This document shows, one piece after another, positions 29,997 through 40,380 of a stretch of DNA of 64,000 nucleotides. A program made the position numbers and the translations under genes. Source of the stretch: an uncultured Paracoccaceae bacterium (GTDB taxonomy: Bacteria > Bacteroidota > Bacteroidia > Flavobacteriales > Flavobacteriaceae). The first letter of the stretch is position 1. Each line of letters opens with the position of its first letter. The notes beneath the pieces were generated by a model. That model worked only from the letters and a program-made list of their open reading frames with translations, did not search any database and was not told the DNA's origin. Location of the stretch: assembly GCA_943788135.1 (NCBI GenBank), contig CALSPC010000005.1:60349-124348 (forward strand), written 5' to 3'.

Positions 29997-31529
29997 TTAG
30001 TGCTTAAAATGTCGTGTTTTTGTAAACACCATAGCCACATTGTTGGCATTACAGTAGTCTATACTTAATTGGTCTTTTATAGAACCACCCGGTTGGATCA
30101 CCGCCGTAATTCCGGCGTTTTTTGCAATTTCGACACAGTCTGGAAATGGAAAAAATGCATCACTAGCCATTACAGCGCCATTGAGTTTGAAATTAAAAGA
30201 ATTTGCTTTATGGATTGCTTGGTTTAAGGCATCAACACGGCTTGTTTGTCCGGTTCCACTTGCAAATAATTGTTTGTTTTTGGCTAAAACAATTGTATTC
30301 GATTTTGTGTGTTTACATATTTTAGAGGCAAACAATAAATCTTCAATTTCACTATCAACGGGTCTTGAAGTTGTTGCATTTTCTAAAATTTCTCGATCAT
30401 CGGTGAGCATATTTTTATCTTGAACAAGTACTCCGTTCAAACAACTTCTTACAATGGTTTCGGGTAATTCAATGGTGTTTTGAATCAATAAAATTCTATT
30501 CTTCTTGCCTTTCAAAAGCGCTTCTGCCTCATTGCTAAAAGCTGGTGCAATAACAACTTCACAAAATAAAGTGTGAATTTCTTGAGCTGTAGCTAAATCA
30601 ATTTCACTATTTGAAATTAGTACACCACCAAAAGCTGAAACAGGGTCTCCTGCCAAAGCATCTACATAAGCTTGGTGTAATGTTTCTCGTTGGGCAACAC
30701 CACAAGCATTGTTGTGTTTTAAGATTGCAAATGTAGGCGCTTCTCCATGAAATTCATTTATAAGATTCACTGCAGCATCTACGTCTAAAAGATTATTATA
30801 GCTTAATTCTTTGCCGTGGAGTTTGGTAAACATGGCCTCAAAGTCGCCAAAGAAATAACCTTTTTGGTGTGGGTTTTCTCCATAGCGGAGCACATTCCCT
30901 TGAGTTTCACTAATTTTCAAAACAACCTCTTCGTTATCGCTATTGAAATAATTAAAAATAGCACTGTCATAATGAGACGACACATTGAACGATTTGGTAG
31001 CAAAACGTTTGCGATCTTCGATTGAAATACTGCCGTTGTCATCAGAAATTAACTCTAAGAATTCCGCATAATCGGCTACAGACGATACGCAAATCACGTC
31101 TTTATAATTTTTGGCTGCAGCTCGAATTAATGAAATGCCACCAATATCTATTTTTTCAATTATATCAGCGTTACTAGCGCCTGAAGCTACTGTTTTTTCA
31201 AAAGGATAAAGATCTACTATAACGGCATCGATTTGAGGGATTGAAAAGGAGTCCATTTCTTCAACGTCTTGAGCATGGTCTTGACGATTCAAAATACCAC
31301 CAAATATTTTTGGATGTAATGTCTTTACACGTCCTCCAAGAATAGAAGGGTAGTCTGTGATTTCTTCTGCAGGAACAACCGAAATTCCTAAGTCGTTAAT
31401 GAATTTTTGTGTTCCACCTGTTGAGTAGATTACTACGCCTTGTTCGTCTAGTTTTTTTACGATAGGCTCTAAACCTTCTTTACTAAATACAGATATTAAG
31501 GCAGATTTGATTGTTTTATTTTGGCTCAT
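29997..31529 (-). CDS. purH: Bifunctional AICAR transformylase/IMP cyclohydrolase
   Basis: PurH catalyses the last two steps of IMP synthesis. The N-terminal MGS-like cyclohydrolase part has YSTGGTQKFINDLGI and GGRVKTLHPKIFGGIL. The transformylase part has LRYGENPHQKGYF, LKHNNACGVA and the C-terminal SDAFFPFPD. At 510 residues it is the normal bifunctional length. It stands alone on the minus strand between mreB and the sulfoxide reductase, with about 100 bases without a gene on either side. Confidence 0.96.
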   Translation of the reverse strand: MSQNKTIKSALISVFSKEGLEPIVKKLDEQGVVIYSTGGTQKFINDLGISVVPAEEITDYPSILGGRVKTLHPKIFGGILNRQDHAQDVEEMDSFSIPQIDAVIVDLYPFEKTVASGASNADIIEKIDIGGISLIRAAAKNYKDVICVSSVADYAEFLELISDDNGSISIEDRKRFATKSFNVSSHYDSAIFNYFNSDNEEVVLKISETQGNVLRYGENPHQKGYFFGDFEAMFTKLHGKELSYNNLLDVDAAVNLINEFHGEAPTFAILKHNNACGVAQRETLHQAYVDALAGDPVSAFGGVLISNSEIDLATAQEIHTLFCEVVIAPAFSNEAEALLKGKKNRILLIQNTIELPETIVRSCLNGVLVQDKNMLTDDREILENATTSRPVDSEIEDLLFASKICKHTKSNTIVLAKNKQLFASGTGQTSRVDALNQAIHKANSFNFKLNGAVMASDAFFPFPDCVEIAKNAGITAVIQPGGSIKDQLSIDYCNANNVAMVFTKTRHFKH

Positions 31530-31639
31530 TTTGAAGTCTAAGAGTTAGAGCTCAAAAGTAGGAAATTATCGCTCAAAATAGAATTCAAATTCGATCAAAA
31601 AAAAGGTTTTTTTTAACTGTTTTTTGGAGTTATCAACAA

Positions 31640-32092
31640 CTAGAGCAGTGTGGCAATTGATTGACACACAAATTCCAGAAAGCGTTCGTCTGCTTTGGTA
31701 AAGGGATTGAGGGTATTTGAATCAATATCAATTTGCCCAATATTTTTGCCGTCTACAAAAAGGGGAATAACAATTTCAGATTTCACATTTATATTGCATG
31801 AAATATAATTGTCCTGAGCGCTAACGTCAGGCACAACAAAATTCTGATTACTTACGGCCACTTGTCCACAAATCCCTTTTCCAAACGGAATGGTGGTGTG
31901 GTCAGTTGGAGCACCAGCATAAGGACCAAGCTTCAGTGTTTCTGTAGTGCCATCTCTAAAATAAAACCCCACCCAATCATAATAATCTATCGATGTTTTT
32001 AAGACGTCACAAATGGACTGTAGCGTTTCATTTAGAGCACTAGAATTTGAAATTAAGTTTGTTATTTTGGGTTTTAGCGCCTCAAAATTCAT
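31640..32092 (-). CDS. GAF-domain free methionine-(R)-sulfoxide reductase
   Basis: This is a single GAF domain of 150 residues of the fRMsr type, which reduces free methionine-R-sulfoxide with thioredoxin. Family features are YYDWVGFYF, LGPYAG, FGKGICGQVA with Cys75, DNYISCN with Cys99, and SEIVIPLF followed by GQIDIDS. Two of the three cysteines I associate with the family are present; the middle one is not apparent. It is otherwise a close match, so activity is likely but not proven. Confidence 0.84.
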   Translation of the reverse strand: MNFEALKPKITNLISNSSALNETLQSICDVLKTSIDYYDWVGFYFRDGTTETLKLGPYAGAPTDHTTIPFGKGICGQVAVSNQNFVVPDVSAQDNYISCNINVKSEIVIPLFVDGKNIGQIDIDSNTLNPFTKADERFLEFVCQSIATLL

Positions 32093-32214
32093 GTGAAATA
32101 ATTTTTTGTAAAAATACTATTTATCCCATGTAAGCCATTCAAAAAATGCATTATTTTATGTTAATTTTGTGGTAACCAGTAGTGTGTATAAACAAAATTC
32201 AATAAATTTGATGC

Positions 32215-32628
32215 ATGTATAAAAACGTAGTACATAAAGTTTTTTCAATGCTATTGGCATTTTTAGTGCTGTTGTCAACATTTTCATTTAAAGTTGAGAC
32301 TCATTTTTGTGGCTCCAACCTTGTTGATGTTGCTGTTTTTTCAAAAGCAAAATCCTGTTGTGATTCAGCTGTAAAAATGGATTCGGAATTACAGTTTACT
32401 AAGGAAAGTTGCTGCACAAATAAGGTTGTTTCTGTTGAAGGTTTAAATCAATTCAAAGTTATTTCATTAAAGAAAGATTTGCCCATTCAAGACAGTTTTG
32501 AATTGCCTTCAAAATTCAGCCTAGAATGGCTTGTCCTAGAAGATTCAGTTGCAAGTCATCCCCCCAATTATTCTCCACCAGATTTGATAATGGATCATCA
32601 AATTGATTATCAAATATTCTTAATTTGA
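32215..32628 (+). CDS. HYC_CC_PP family small exported protein
   Basis: This 137-residue protein has an N-terminal signal or membrane segment (about residues 9-25) and the metal-ligand-like pattern of the HYC_CC_PP family: HFCG near residue 34, CC near 52 and 70, and PPNYSPPDL near the C terminus. The function is unknown. Members often sit beside TonB receptors and HMA proteins, as here, suggesting copper or another soft metal. A TAnnTTTG-like box (TAAATTTG, 32202-32209) lies right before the ATG. The receptor starts 84 bases after it. Confidence 0.78.
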   Translation: MYKNVVHKVFSMLLAFLVLLSTFSFKVETHFCGSNLVDVAVFSKAKSCCDSAVKMDSELQFTKESCCTNKVVSVEGLNQFKVISLKKDLPIQDSFELPSKFSLEWLVLEDSVASHPPNYSPPDLIMDHQIDYQIFLI

Positions 32629-32712
32629 TTTAATACTTCAGACGACTTCATCAGTGTGTATGATGCCTGTCCCTTTCCCCCTTTTTTTAGTATTAATTTA
32701 AATTAAATTGCA

Positions 32713-34946
32713 ATGAAATCTACAATATATCTTATTCTAGTGTTTCCATTTTTCCTGTTTTCACAAGTTGAATTAAAAGGAATGATTATGGAACGGAATA
32801 CTCAAAAGCAACAGATCCCTCTGCCTGGCGCCAATGTGTTTTGGCTCAATACTTCAATAGGAACGATTACTTCCGATGACGGAACCTTTACGTTGCCTTA
32901 TAAATCTGCTTACAAAAAATTAATAATTAGTTACGTTGGATTTAAAACCGATACACTTTCTGTCAATACCCCAAAAATGATTTATCACCTGCTAGAAGCT
33001 ACAGACGATTTGGGTGAGGTTACCGTCTCAGCGCGAAAAAAATCTACTGCAACGTCATACCTGTCCTCCCAAAATATATCTACTATTAGTAGTAAAGAAT
33101 TGTTGAAAGCGGCATGCTGTAATTTGTCCGAGAGCTTTGAAACGAATCCCTCTATTGACGTCAATTTTACAAATGCCATCTCTGGAACAAAGCAAATTAA
33201 AATGCTTGGGCTCACCAGTCCTTACATATTAATAGCTACAGAAAATATACCCTCAATCCGTGGTGCCTCTCAAGCCTATGGTTTGAGTTTTATTCCCGGA
33301 ACTTGGGTAGAGAGTATTCAAATTACCAAAGGCGCTGGAAGTGTTGTCAATGGTTTTGAAAGTATTGCAGGTCAAATTAATGCAGAACTGGTAAAACCAA
33401 CAACAGATAGTAGGGTGTTTGTCAATGCCTATCGCTCTTTAAATGGACGTACAGAACTGAATACTCACTTCAATACTGATCTTTCAGACAAATGGAGTAC
33501 AGGGTTGTATGTGCATGCCAATAACCGATCGCAAAAATTTGACAGAAATAAGGATTCTTTTTTAGATGTACCGCTGTCAAAACAACTAAACATCATGAAC
33601 CGCTGGCAGTATTCAAATCTTGAAAAAGGATTGATTAGCTTTTTGAATGTGCGGTATTTGAACGACGAAAAACAATCAGGTCAGCTTGATTTTGATCCCA
33701 AAACAGAGCGATTATCAAACACTATTTGGGGAAGCGAAATTGATACCAAACGGTTTGAAGTGTCAGGGAAATTCGGCTACGTCAACCCTGAAATTCCCTA
33801 TCAAAGTTTAGGGCTACAACTGTCTTACAGTAATCATACTCAAGACTCCTATTTTGGATTAAACGACTACGCTATACGCCATGAAAGTCTATATTCAAAT
33901 GTAGTCTATAACTCTATTATTAGCGACTCAAGACATAAAATAAAAACAGGCTTAAACGCCACGTATGATCTTTACAAAGAAACTGTGAACTCGAGGTTTT
34001 TTGACCGTCAAGAACGCTCAATAGGTGGTTTTTTCGAGTATAGTTTTGATAATTTAGAAGCTCTTAATTTAACAGCTGGTATCCGGGTCGATCATCATAA
34101 TTTGTTAGGAACATTTGTGACTCCACGTGTGCATGCACGTTACACACCATGGGAGAAATCAGCATTTAGAGTATCGTTTGGACGTGGAAAACGTGCGGCA
34201 AATATTTTCTCTGAAAACCAAAAATTTTTGCAACGTCAAGAGCGATTAACATTCAAAGTACAGGCGGAAACATTTATGGTTTAGAGCCAGAAATTGCATG
34301 GAACTATGGCGTATCATTTTTACAAGGTTTCAATTTGTTTGACCGAAAAGCAGACCTTACTTTAGACGTTTACCGCACTGATTTTCAAAATCAAGTGGTT
34401 GTAGATTATGAAAACCCATTCGAAGTCAGTTTTTATAATCTCGAGGGTTCTAGCTTCGCGACTAGTTTTCAAGCCGAGTTCAGTTGGAATCTTCTGGAAC
34501 GTTTAGATCTTAAAACAGCATATAAGTTTTATGATGTTCAAACCCAGTACAAATCAGGGAAACGCCAAAAACCGTTAACGTCTCAACACCGTGTATTTGC
34601 AAATTTATCATTTGAAACCATTAAAACGGACAAAGGCGGAATATGGAAATTTGATGCCACATTCAATTGGTTTGGCAAACAGCGTTTTTCATCAACTACT
34701 TTAAGTCCTGAAGCCTTTCAGTTGCCAACCTATTCTCCAACGCTTACAACCTTAAATGGACAAATTACAAAAGTATTTTCGGATGCTTTTGAACTCTATA
34801 TTGGTGCAGAAAACCTTACAAATGTCATGCAAAAAAATCCAATTATAAGTCCAGAAAATCCGTTTGGTTCAAATTTTGATACTACATTTGTATATGGCCC
34901 TATATTTGGAAGTACCTATTATACAGGCTTACGTTATAAACTCTAA
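32713..34946 (+). CDS. TonB-dependent receptor with carboxypeptidase-like front domain, frameshifted
   Basis: This is an outer-membrane receptor of about 744 residues if intact. A signal peptide (residues 1-17) is followed by a carboxypeptidase-regulatory-like domain (GANVFWLNTSIGTITSDDGTF), a plug domain (IRGASQAYGLSFIPGTWVE, ITKGAGSVVNGFESIAGQI) and a beta-barrel ending in YYTGLRYKL. The reading frame breaks. The first frame ends at 34284 after a short nonsense tail; the second is open from about 34231 to 34946. Adding one base between 34230 and 34231 (a second g before caacg) gives a continuous FLATSRAINIQSTGGNIYGL. Neighbours suggest copper uptake; the substrate is inferred. Confidence 0.86.
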
Positions 34947-34959
34947 AAACACAACCCAT

Positions 34960-35313
34960 ATGAAATCAATTTTCTTATCACTCATTATGATCTCAATAAG
35001 TACTTTGAGCTTCAGTCAAAACAAAAATGCTAAAGCATCCATTGAAGTGGACGGCGTTTGCATGATGTGTAAAACTAGAATTGAAAAAGCGAGCCTTAAA
35101 ACCAAAGGCGTTAAATCCGCTGTTTGGAATGTAAGAACACATGAGTTAAAGCTCATTTTTGACGAAAACAAAACAGCGCTCGATACCATACAAAAAAATA
35201 TCGCAGCTGTTGGACATGACACTAAAACCCTCAAAGCAACCGATGACGCTTACAATAGTGTTCATCCCTGTTGCAAGTATAGAGAAGATGAGGTTGTGGA
35301 AGAACATAAGTAG
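34960..35313 (+). CDS. Exported heavy-metal-associated (HMA) domain protein
   Basis: This is a 117-residue protein with a signal peptide (residues 1-20, ending SFS-Q) and one HMA fold, with metal ligands Cys34 and Cys37 in DGVCMMCKTR. A C-terminal HPCC pair may be a second ligand site. The start is the ATG at 34960, 13 bases after the receptor stop; an earlier ATG at 34864 would only overlap the receptor gene and would spoil the signal peptide. It is probably a periplasmic metal chaperone working with the receptor and the HYC_CC_PP protein. A terminator follows. Confidence 0.86.
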   Translation: MKSIFLSLIMISISTLSFSQNKNAKASIEVDGVCMMCKTRIEKASLKTKGVKSAVWNVRTHELKLIFDENKTALDTIQKNIAAVGHDTKTLKATDDAYNSVHPCCKYREDEVVEEHK

Positions 35314-35320
35314 TTCACTA

Positions 35321-35358
35321 CAAAAAAAAGCTCCTGAATTTTCAGGAGCTTTTTTTTT
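35321..35358. terminator. Bidirectional rho-independent terminator
   Basis: A perfect 10-bp stem (agctcctgaa, 35329-35338; ttcaggagct, 35341-35350) with a 2-base loop has an A run on its left and a T run on its right. It can therefore stop both the rightward HMA gene and the leftward groEL, which ends at 35375. Confidence 0.92.
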
Positions 35359-35374
35359 ATTAAATAGAAATGAA

Positions 35375-37018
<1,644 letters not shown>

Positions 37019-37024
37019 TTAAAA

Positions 37025-37300
37025 TTAAACAATTGCAAGAATATCACTTTCTCGCATGATTAAATAATCTGTTCCTTCTAGTTTAAGTTCAGTACCGGCA
37101 TATTTTCCGTAGAGTACTGCATCTCCAACTTTTACAGTTGTAGGTTCATCTTTTGTGCCTTTACCTACTGCAACCACAGTTCCTTTTTGAGGTTTCTCTT
37201 TCGCATTATCTGGAATTATAATACCAGAGGCGGTCTTTGTCTCAGCTTGCGAAGGTTCTACAAGAACTCTGTCTGCTAATGGTTTGATGTTTAAAGCCAT
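37025..37300 (-). CDS. groS: Co-chaperonin GroES
   Basis: GroES is the 91-residue lid of the chaperonin. It has the N-terminal [12 protein letters not shown], the mobile-loop region [17 protein letters not shown] and the C-terminal [14 protein letters not shown]. It precedes groL in one unit. No CIRCE inverted repeat is seen upstream; a candidate promoter of another type lies at 37344-37359. Confidence 0.98.
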   Translation of the reverse strand: MALNIKPLADRVLVEPSQAETKTASGIIIPDNAKEKPQKGTVVAVGKGTKDEPTTVKVGDAVLYGKYAGTELKLEGTDYLIMRESDILAIV

Positions 37301-37343
37301 ATCTATTAATTTTTAGTGTTATTTTATTTCGTTTTTACGATAT

Positions 37344-37359
37344 TCTAAAAGTATGCCAA
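37344..37359 (-). promoter_or_regulatory. Candidate sigma-54-like -24/-12 box upstream of groES
   Basis: Read on the minus strand the sequence is TTGGCATACTTTTAGA, about 45 bases ahead of the groS start. The TTGGCA half matches the -24 element and the GA of TTTAGA lies 10 bases after the GG pair, where a GC is usual. The resulting leader of about 33 bases is reasonable. One base of the -12 dinucleotide is off, so this is a candidate only. Confidence 0.35.
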
Positions 37360-37385
37360 CCCTTCTAAACTGACAAACTTTCAGA

Positions 37386-37409
37386 AACAAAAAAAGCCAA
37401 CGTGTTGGC
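37386..37409 (-). terminator. Rho-independent terminator after secG
   Basis: On the minus strand the hairpin gccaac-ac-gttggc (37409-37396) is followed by a run of T. It lies 35 bases after the secG stop and ends the secG transcript before the groES promoter. Confidence 0.8.
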
Positions 37410-37443
37410 GTTGGCATTTATGTATTTTAAAAGTTCATTTTTT

Positions 37444-37809
37444 TTATTCTCCGCCTGAAGTTTCTGGAGTTGATGCCTCTTCAGTTGTAGTGTCTTCAAC
37501 AGGAACTGTGATGGGTTGAGCTGTTGTTGGAGTAGTGTTCAAGTCAAGTGCTTTAGACTCTTGAGAAGTGTTAGGATCTGCAATAGCGACATTAGACAAT
37601 AAGATTAAGGCTAGCAATAATGTTGCTAATGCCCAAGTGCTTTTGTCCAAAAAGTCTGATGTTTTTTTTACGCCACCAACTTGTTGTGTTCCGCCGCCGC
37701 CAAAAGAAGATGATAACCCTCCACCTTTTGGATTTTGAACCATAACGACTACGACGAGTAGAAATGCTACAACGACGATAAGAACTAGAAATATTGAAAA
37801 TGTGCTCAT
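37444..37809 (-). CDS. secG: Preprotein translocase subunit SecG
   Basis: SecG is a small subunit of the SecYEG channel. Two membrane helices (about residues 3-23 and 58-75) flank the conserved cytoplasmic loop VVMVQNPKGGGLSSSFGGGG. The C-terminal 40 residues are an acidic, Thr-rich tail, as in other Bacteroidota. Its start touches the stop of the TPR gene upstream (shared base 37809). Confidence 0.95.
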   Translation of the reverse strand: MSTFSIFLVLIVVVAFLLVVVVMVQNPKGGGLSSSFGGGGTQQVGGVKKTSDFLDKSTWALATLLLALILLSNVAIADPNTSQESKALDLNTTPTTAQPITVPVEDTTTEEASTPETSGGE

Positions 37810-38600
37810 TATATTTTATTTTTTTCTTGTAATACTTTTATTGCTTGAATTTGGTCTGCAAATAAACTACTTTTTTCTGGATATTTCAAACTTAAAATAC
37901 GGTAAGACTGTATTGCATTATCGTAGTTTTTTTGCTCCACATAGATTCTTGCCAAAGTTTCGGTCATTAAATCCTCGGTCTCAAAGACCGATTCTTCTGC
38001 CATATTGATAAGTTTGGACTCCTTGTCAAGAGGTTTGAGTTTAGGTTTGTTTGCAATAAAGGCATCTATAAGTGCAAACTTTTCATTGCGGTCAGATTCA
38101 GCATTGGCGACAGCTGGCTCAGATCGATCAATGGGTTTTTTCTGAGTCAAATTAAGCCATTCCGAAAACGAAAACCGTTCCGATTTATCAAACTCTAACG
38201 GTTTTCCCAGTTCCAATGTTGATTCTGGCTGCTCTGCTAATACAGTTGATTTTAGGTTTGTTTTTGCAGCTGAATTAGACGAAATGTCTTGAAATTCTGT
38301 AACTGTAATACTGTTTATCAACTCAAAGTTTTGTTTGATATGTGTAGAGATATTATTTTGCAAAAATACCTCAGAAGTAATAAAATCAAACAACACACTT
38401 CGATCTGTTGTATAGGCCGCTGTTGTTTTTAATTCCTGATTGTATTTGAAACTACCAAGATCTTTTAACCCTTTTAAGTAGATAGCTCTAGCCGACTGAA
38501 AATAAGGAAACTCTTCAATAATAGCGGACATCTCACTAACCTTATCTTTGTCTAAGGCTGACGGATTGTGTAATAAATATGTAAAACTAGATGTATTCAT
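37809..38600 (-). CDS. Conserved flavobacterial protein with C-terminal TPR-like motif
   Basis: This is a 263-residue protein of unknown function with no signal peptide. The N-terminal 80 residues are helical (ALDKDKVSEMSAIIEEFPYFQSAR), the middle is Ser/Glu-rich and likely unstructured, and the C-terminal 45 residues contain one clear tetratricopeptide-like pair (IYVEQKNYDNAIQSYRIL). It lies between lptE (4 bases) and secG (sharing one base). This suggests a cell-envelope role, but only from position. Confidence 0.75.
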   Translation of the reverse strand: MNTSSFTYLLHNPSALDKDKVSEMSAIIEEFPYFQSARAIYLKGLKDLGSFKYNQELKTTAAYTTDRSVLFDFITSEVFLQNNISTHIKQNFELINSITVTEFQDISSNSAAKTNLKSTVLAEQPESTLELGKPLEFDKSERFSFSEWLNLTQKKPIDRSEPAVANAESDRNEKFALIDAFIANKPKLKPLDKESKLINMAEESVFETEDLMTETLARIYVEQKNYDNAIQSYRILSLKYPEKSSLFADQIQAIKVLQEKNKI

Positions 38601-38604
38601 AGAA

Positions 38605-39117
38605 CTACCAATTAGCTAATGAGGCATTAATTACGTCCTGTGTTATGCGATCAAAAATTTCTTCAATAGCTGTTGTTTTTTGTGCGCCAACAAGTTGGGC
38701 ACTGCCTTCATAATCATAAAAAAATGAAAACCGTTTTTCAAAGTCCGCTTCCGAATCATTCTTGTCAGTAAAAATCACATTAACGCCAATTGTCAATCTG
38801 TTTTGTGCAGCTGTATTGCTCGAAGTGGCGGTTGTTGGCGAAATTCTGTACTCTACAATTTCACCTTCGTAAACGATGTCTCCATTGGAGGTAACAAGCC
38901 CTAAGTTGGTTTGGTTTAAAATCAAATCTTGAAGCGCTAAGGTGAAATCACGATCGATACCTGGCTCAATAAGTGCTGCTGTATTTTGAAAATAATTCAC
39001 TTGAAAGGTCTTTGTTTTCGGACTTAAAGAAATTCCTGTAAAGGAGTAGGGGCCGCAGCCCACAACTAAAATAAAAATGCTAATCGCTAAGCTGTATTTT
39101 AAAACGTTAAAGGTCAT
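38605..39117 (-). CDS. lptE: LPS-assembly lipoprotein LptE
   Basis: LptE is an outer-membrane lipoprotein that plugs the LPS translocon LptD. The 170-residue sequence has a signal ending in a lipobox (LVVGC, Cys21). It continues GPYSFTGISLSPKTKTFQVNYFQN, typical of the Bacteroidota LptE family, and FTLALQDLILNQTNL. Overall sequence is poorly conserved, so the call relies on the N-terminal pattern and length. It overlaps the sigma-54 activator gene upstream by 11 bases. Confidence 0.84.
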   Translation of the reverse strand: MTFNVLKYSLAISIFILVVGCGPYSFTGISLSPKTKTFQVNYFQNTAALIEPGIDRDFTLALQDLILNQTNLGLVTSNGDIVYEGEIVEYRISPTTATSSNTAAQNRLTIGVNVIFTDKNDSEADFEKRFSFFYDYEGSAQLVGAQKTTAIEEIFDRITQDVINASLANW

Positions 39118-40378
39118 ATTGTTTTATTTTTCTGTATAAAGTACGTTCACTAATTCCCAATTCATCTGCGGCTAATTTACGCTTTCCTTTATGACGTTCA
39201 AGTGATTTCTTAATAAGTTCTAATTCTTTATCGTGTAGAGATAGCGTTTCTTCTTCGTCTTCTTCTTCAATGGCATCAATATACGTATATTTTTCTTCAG
39301 TATCTTTTACAATTTCGACAGCATTTTCGTTTTGAGGCTTGGCAGGAAGTGATAGAAATTCAGGTTCTTTTTCCGATTCCAAAACCTCTTCTTTTTTATA
39401 AATTTTTTGAATTAAGCCCTCATTATTTTTTTGAACATCACTAGGATTGTCGTTTTGCATCAATTCCATGGTTAGTTTTTTGAGGTCATTCAAATCACTT
39501 TTCATATCAAATAGAACCTTATATAAAATCTCTCTTTCGGTGCTAAAATCACTTTGACTCTTGTTTTTTTCTTGAACCGTAGGAAAATTACCTTCCATAT
39601 TTGGTAAATAGGTTTTTAGAGTCACAGCATCAATCAGTCTTGACGACTCTAACACTGAGATTTGTTCGGCAACATTTCGAAGCTGTCTTACATTTCCACT
39701 CCATCTGTAATTAATGAGTGCTTGAACAGCATTATCATCCAGTCTAATGGTTGGCATTTTATATTTTAAAGCAAAATCACTCGCAAATTTTCTAAATAAC
39801 AAGTGAATATCGTCTTTTCGCTCTCGTAGTGCGGGCAATAAAATCTCAATAGTACTTAATCTATAATATAAGTCCTCTCGGAATTTTTCTTTTTCAATTG
39901 CTTCAAACATGTTCACGTTTGTGGCAGCCACAATTCTGACATCGGTTTTTAAAACCGTACTTGATCCTACTTTTATAAACTCACCATTTTCTAGAACACG
40001 CAATAATCGCACTTGGGTTGTCAGGGGGAGTTCGCCAACTTCATCAAGAAAAATAGTGCCACCATTAGCAACCTCAAAGTAGCCTGAACGGCTTTGGGTC
40101 GCTCCGGTGAAAGCGCCTTTTTCATGTCCAAAAAGCTCACTGTCTATGGTGCCTTCTGGTATTGCACCACAATTGACAGCAATATATTTGCCGTGTTTTC
40201 GGTGCGAAAGCTGATGAATAATTTTAGGAATACTTTCTTTTCCAACACCACTTTCTCCTGTTACTAACACTGAAATGTCTGTAGGTGCCACTTGAACGGC
40301 TTTTTCTATAGCGCGATTTAATCCGGTATCGTTCCCAATGATACTAAACCGTTGTTTTATAGACTGAACTGTTTCCAT
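39107..40378 (-). CDS. Sigma-54-dependent transcription activator without receiver domain
   Basis: This is a bacterial enhancer-binding protein of 423 residues. The AAA+ domain starts at once, with no N-terminal sensor: Walker A GESGVGKE at 41-48, the sigma-54 contact loop GAFTGA at 88-93 and the Walker B region GGTIFLDEVGELP. A Glu-rich linker of about 100 residues leads to a Fis-type helix-turn-helix (KLAADELGISERTLYRKIK). It lies between miaB (2 bases) and lptE (overlap), as in many flavobacteria. Its target genes are not known. The lack of a sensor suggests regulation by abundance or by a partner protein. Confidence 0.9.
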   Translation of the reverse strand: METVQSIKQRFSIIGNDTGLNRAIEKAVQVAPTDISVLVTGESGVGKESIPKIIHQLSHRKHGKYIAVNCGAIPEGTIDSELFGHEKGAFTGATQSRSGYFEVANGGTIFLDEVGELPLTTQVRLLRVLENGEFIKVGSSTVLKTDVRIVAATNVNMFEAIEKEKFREDLYYRLSTIEILLPALRERKDDIHLLFRKFASDFALKYKMPTIRLDDNAVQALINYRWSGNVRQLRNVAEQISVLESSRLIDAVTLKTYLPNMEGNFPTVQEKNKSQSDFSTEREILYKVLFDMKSDLNDLKKLTMELMQNDNPSDVQKNNEGLIQKIYKKEEVLESEKEPEFLSLPAKPQNENAVEIVKDTEEKYTYIDAIEEEDEEETLSLHDKELELIKKSLERHKGKRKLAADELGISERTLYRKIKQYDL

Positions 40379-40380
40379 AA

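Noticed and set aside
34864..34959. Longer start for the HMA protein
   Set aside because: It overlaps the receptor gene and puts 32 residues before a perfect signal peptide that begins at 34960.
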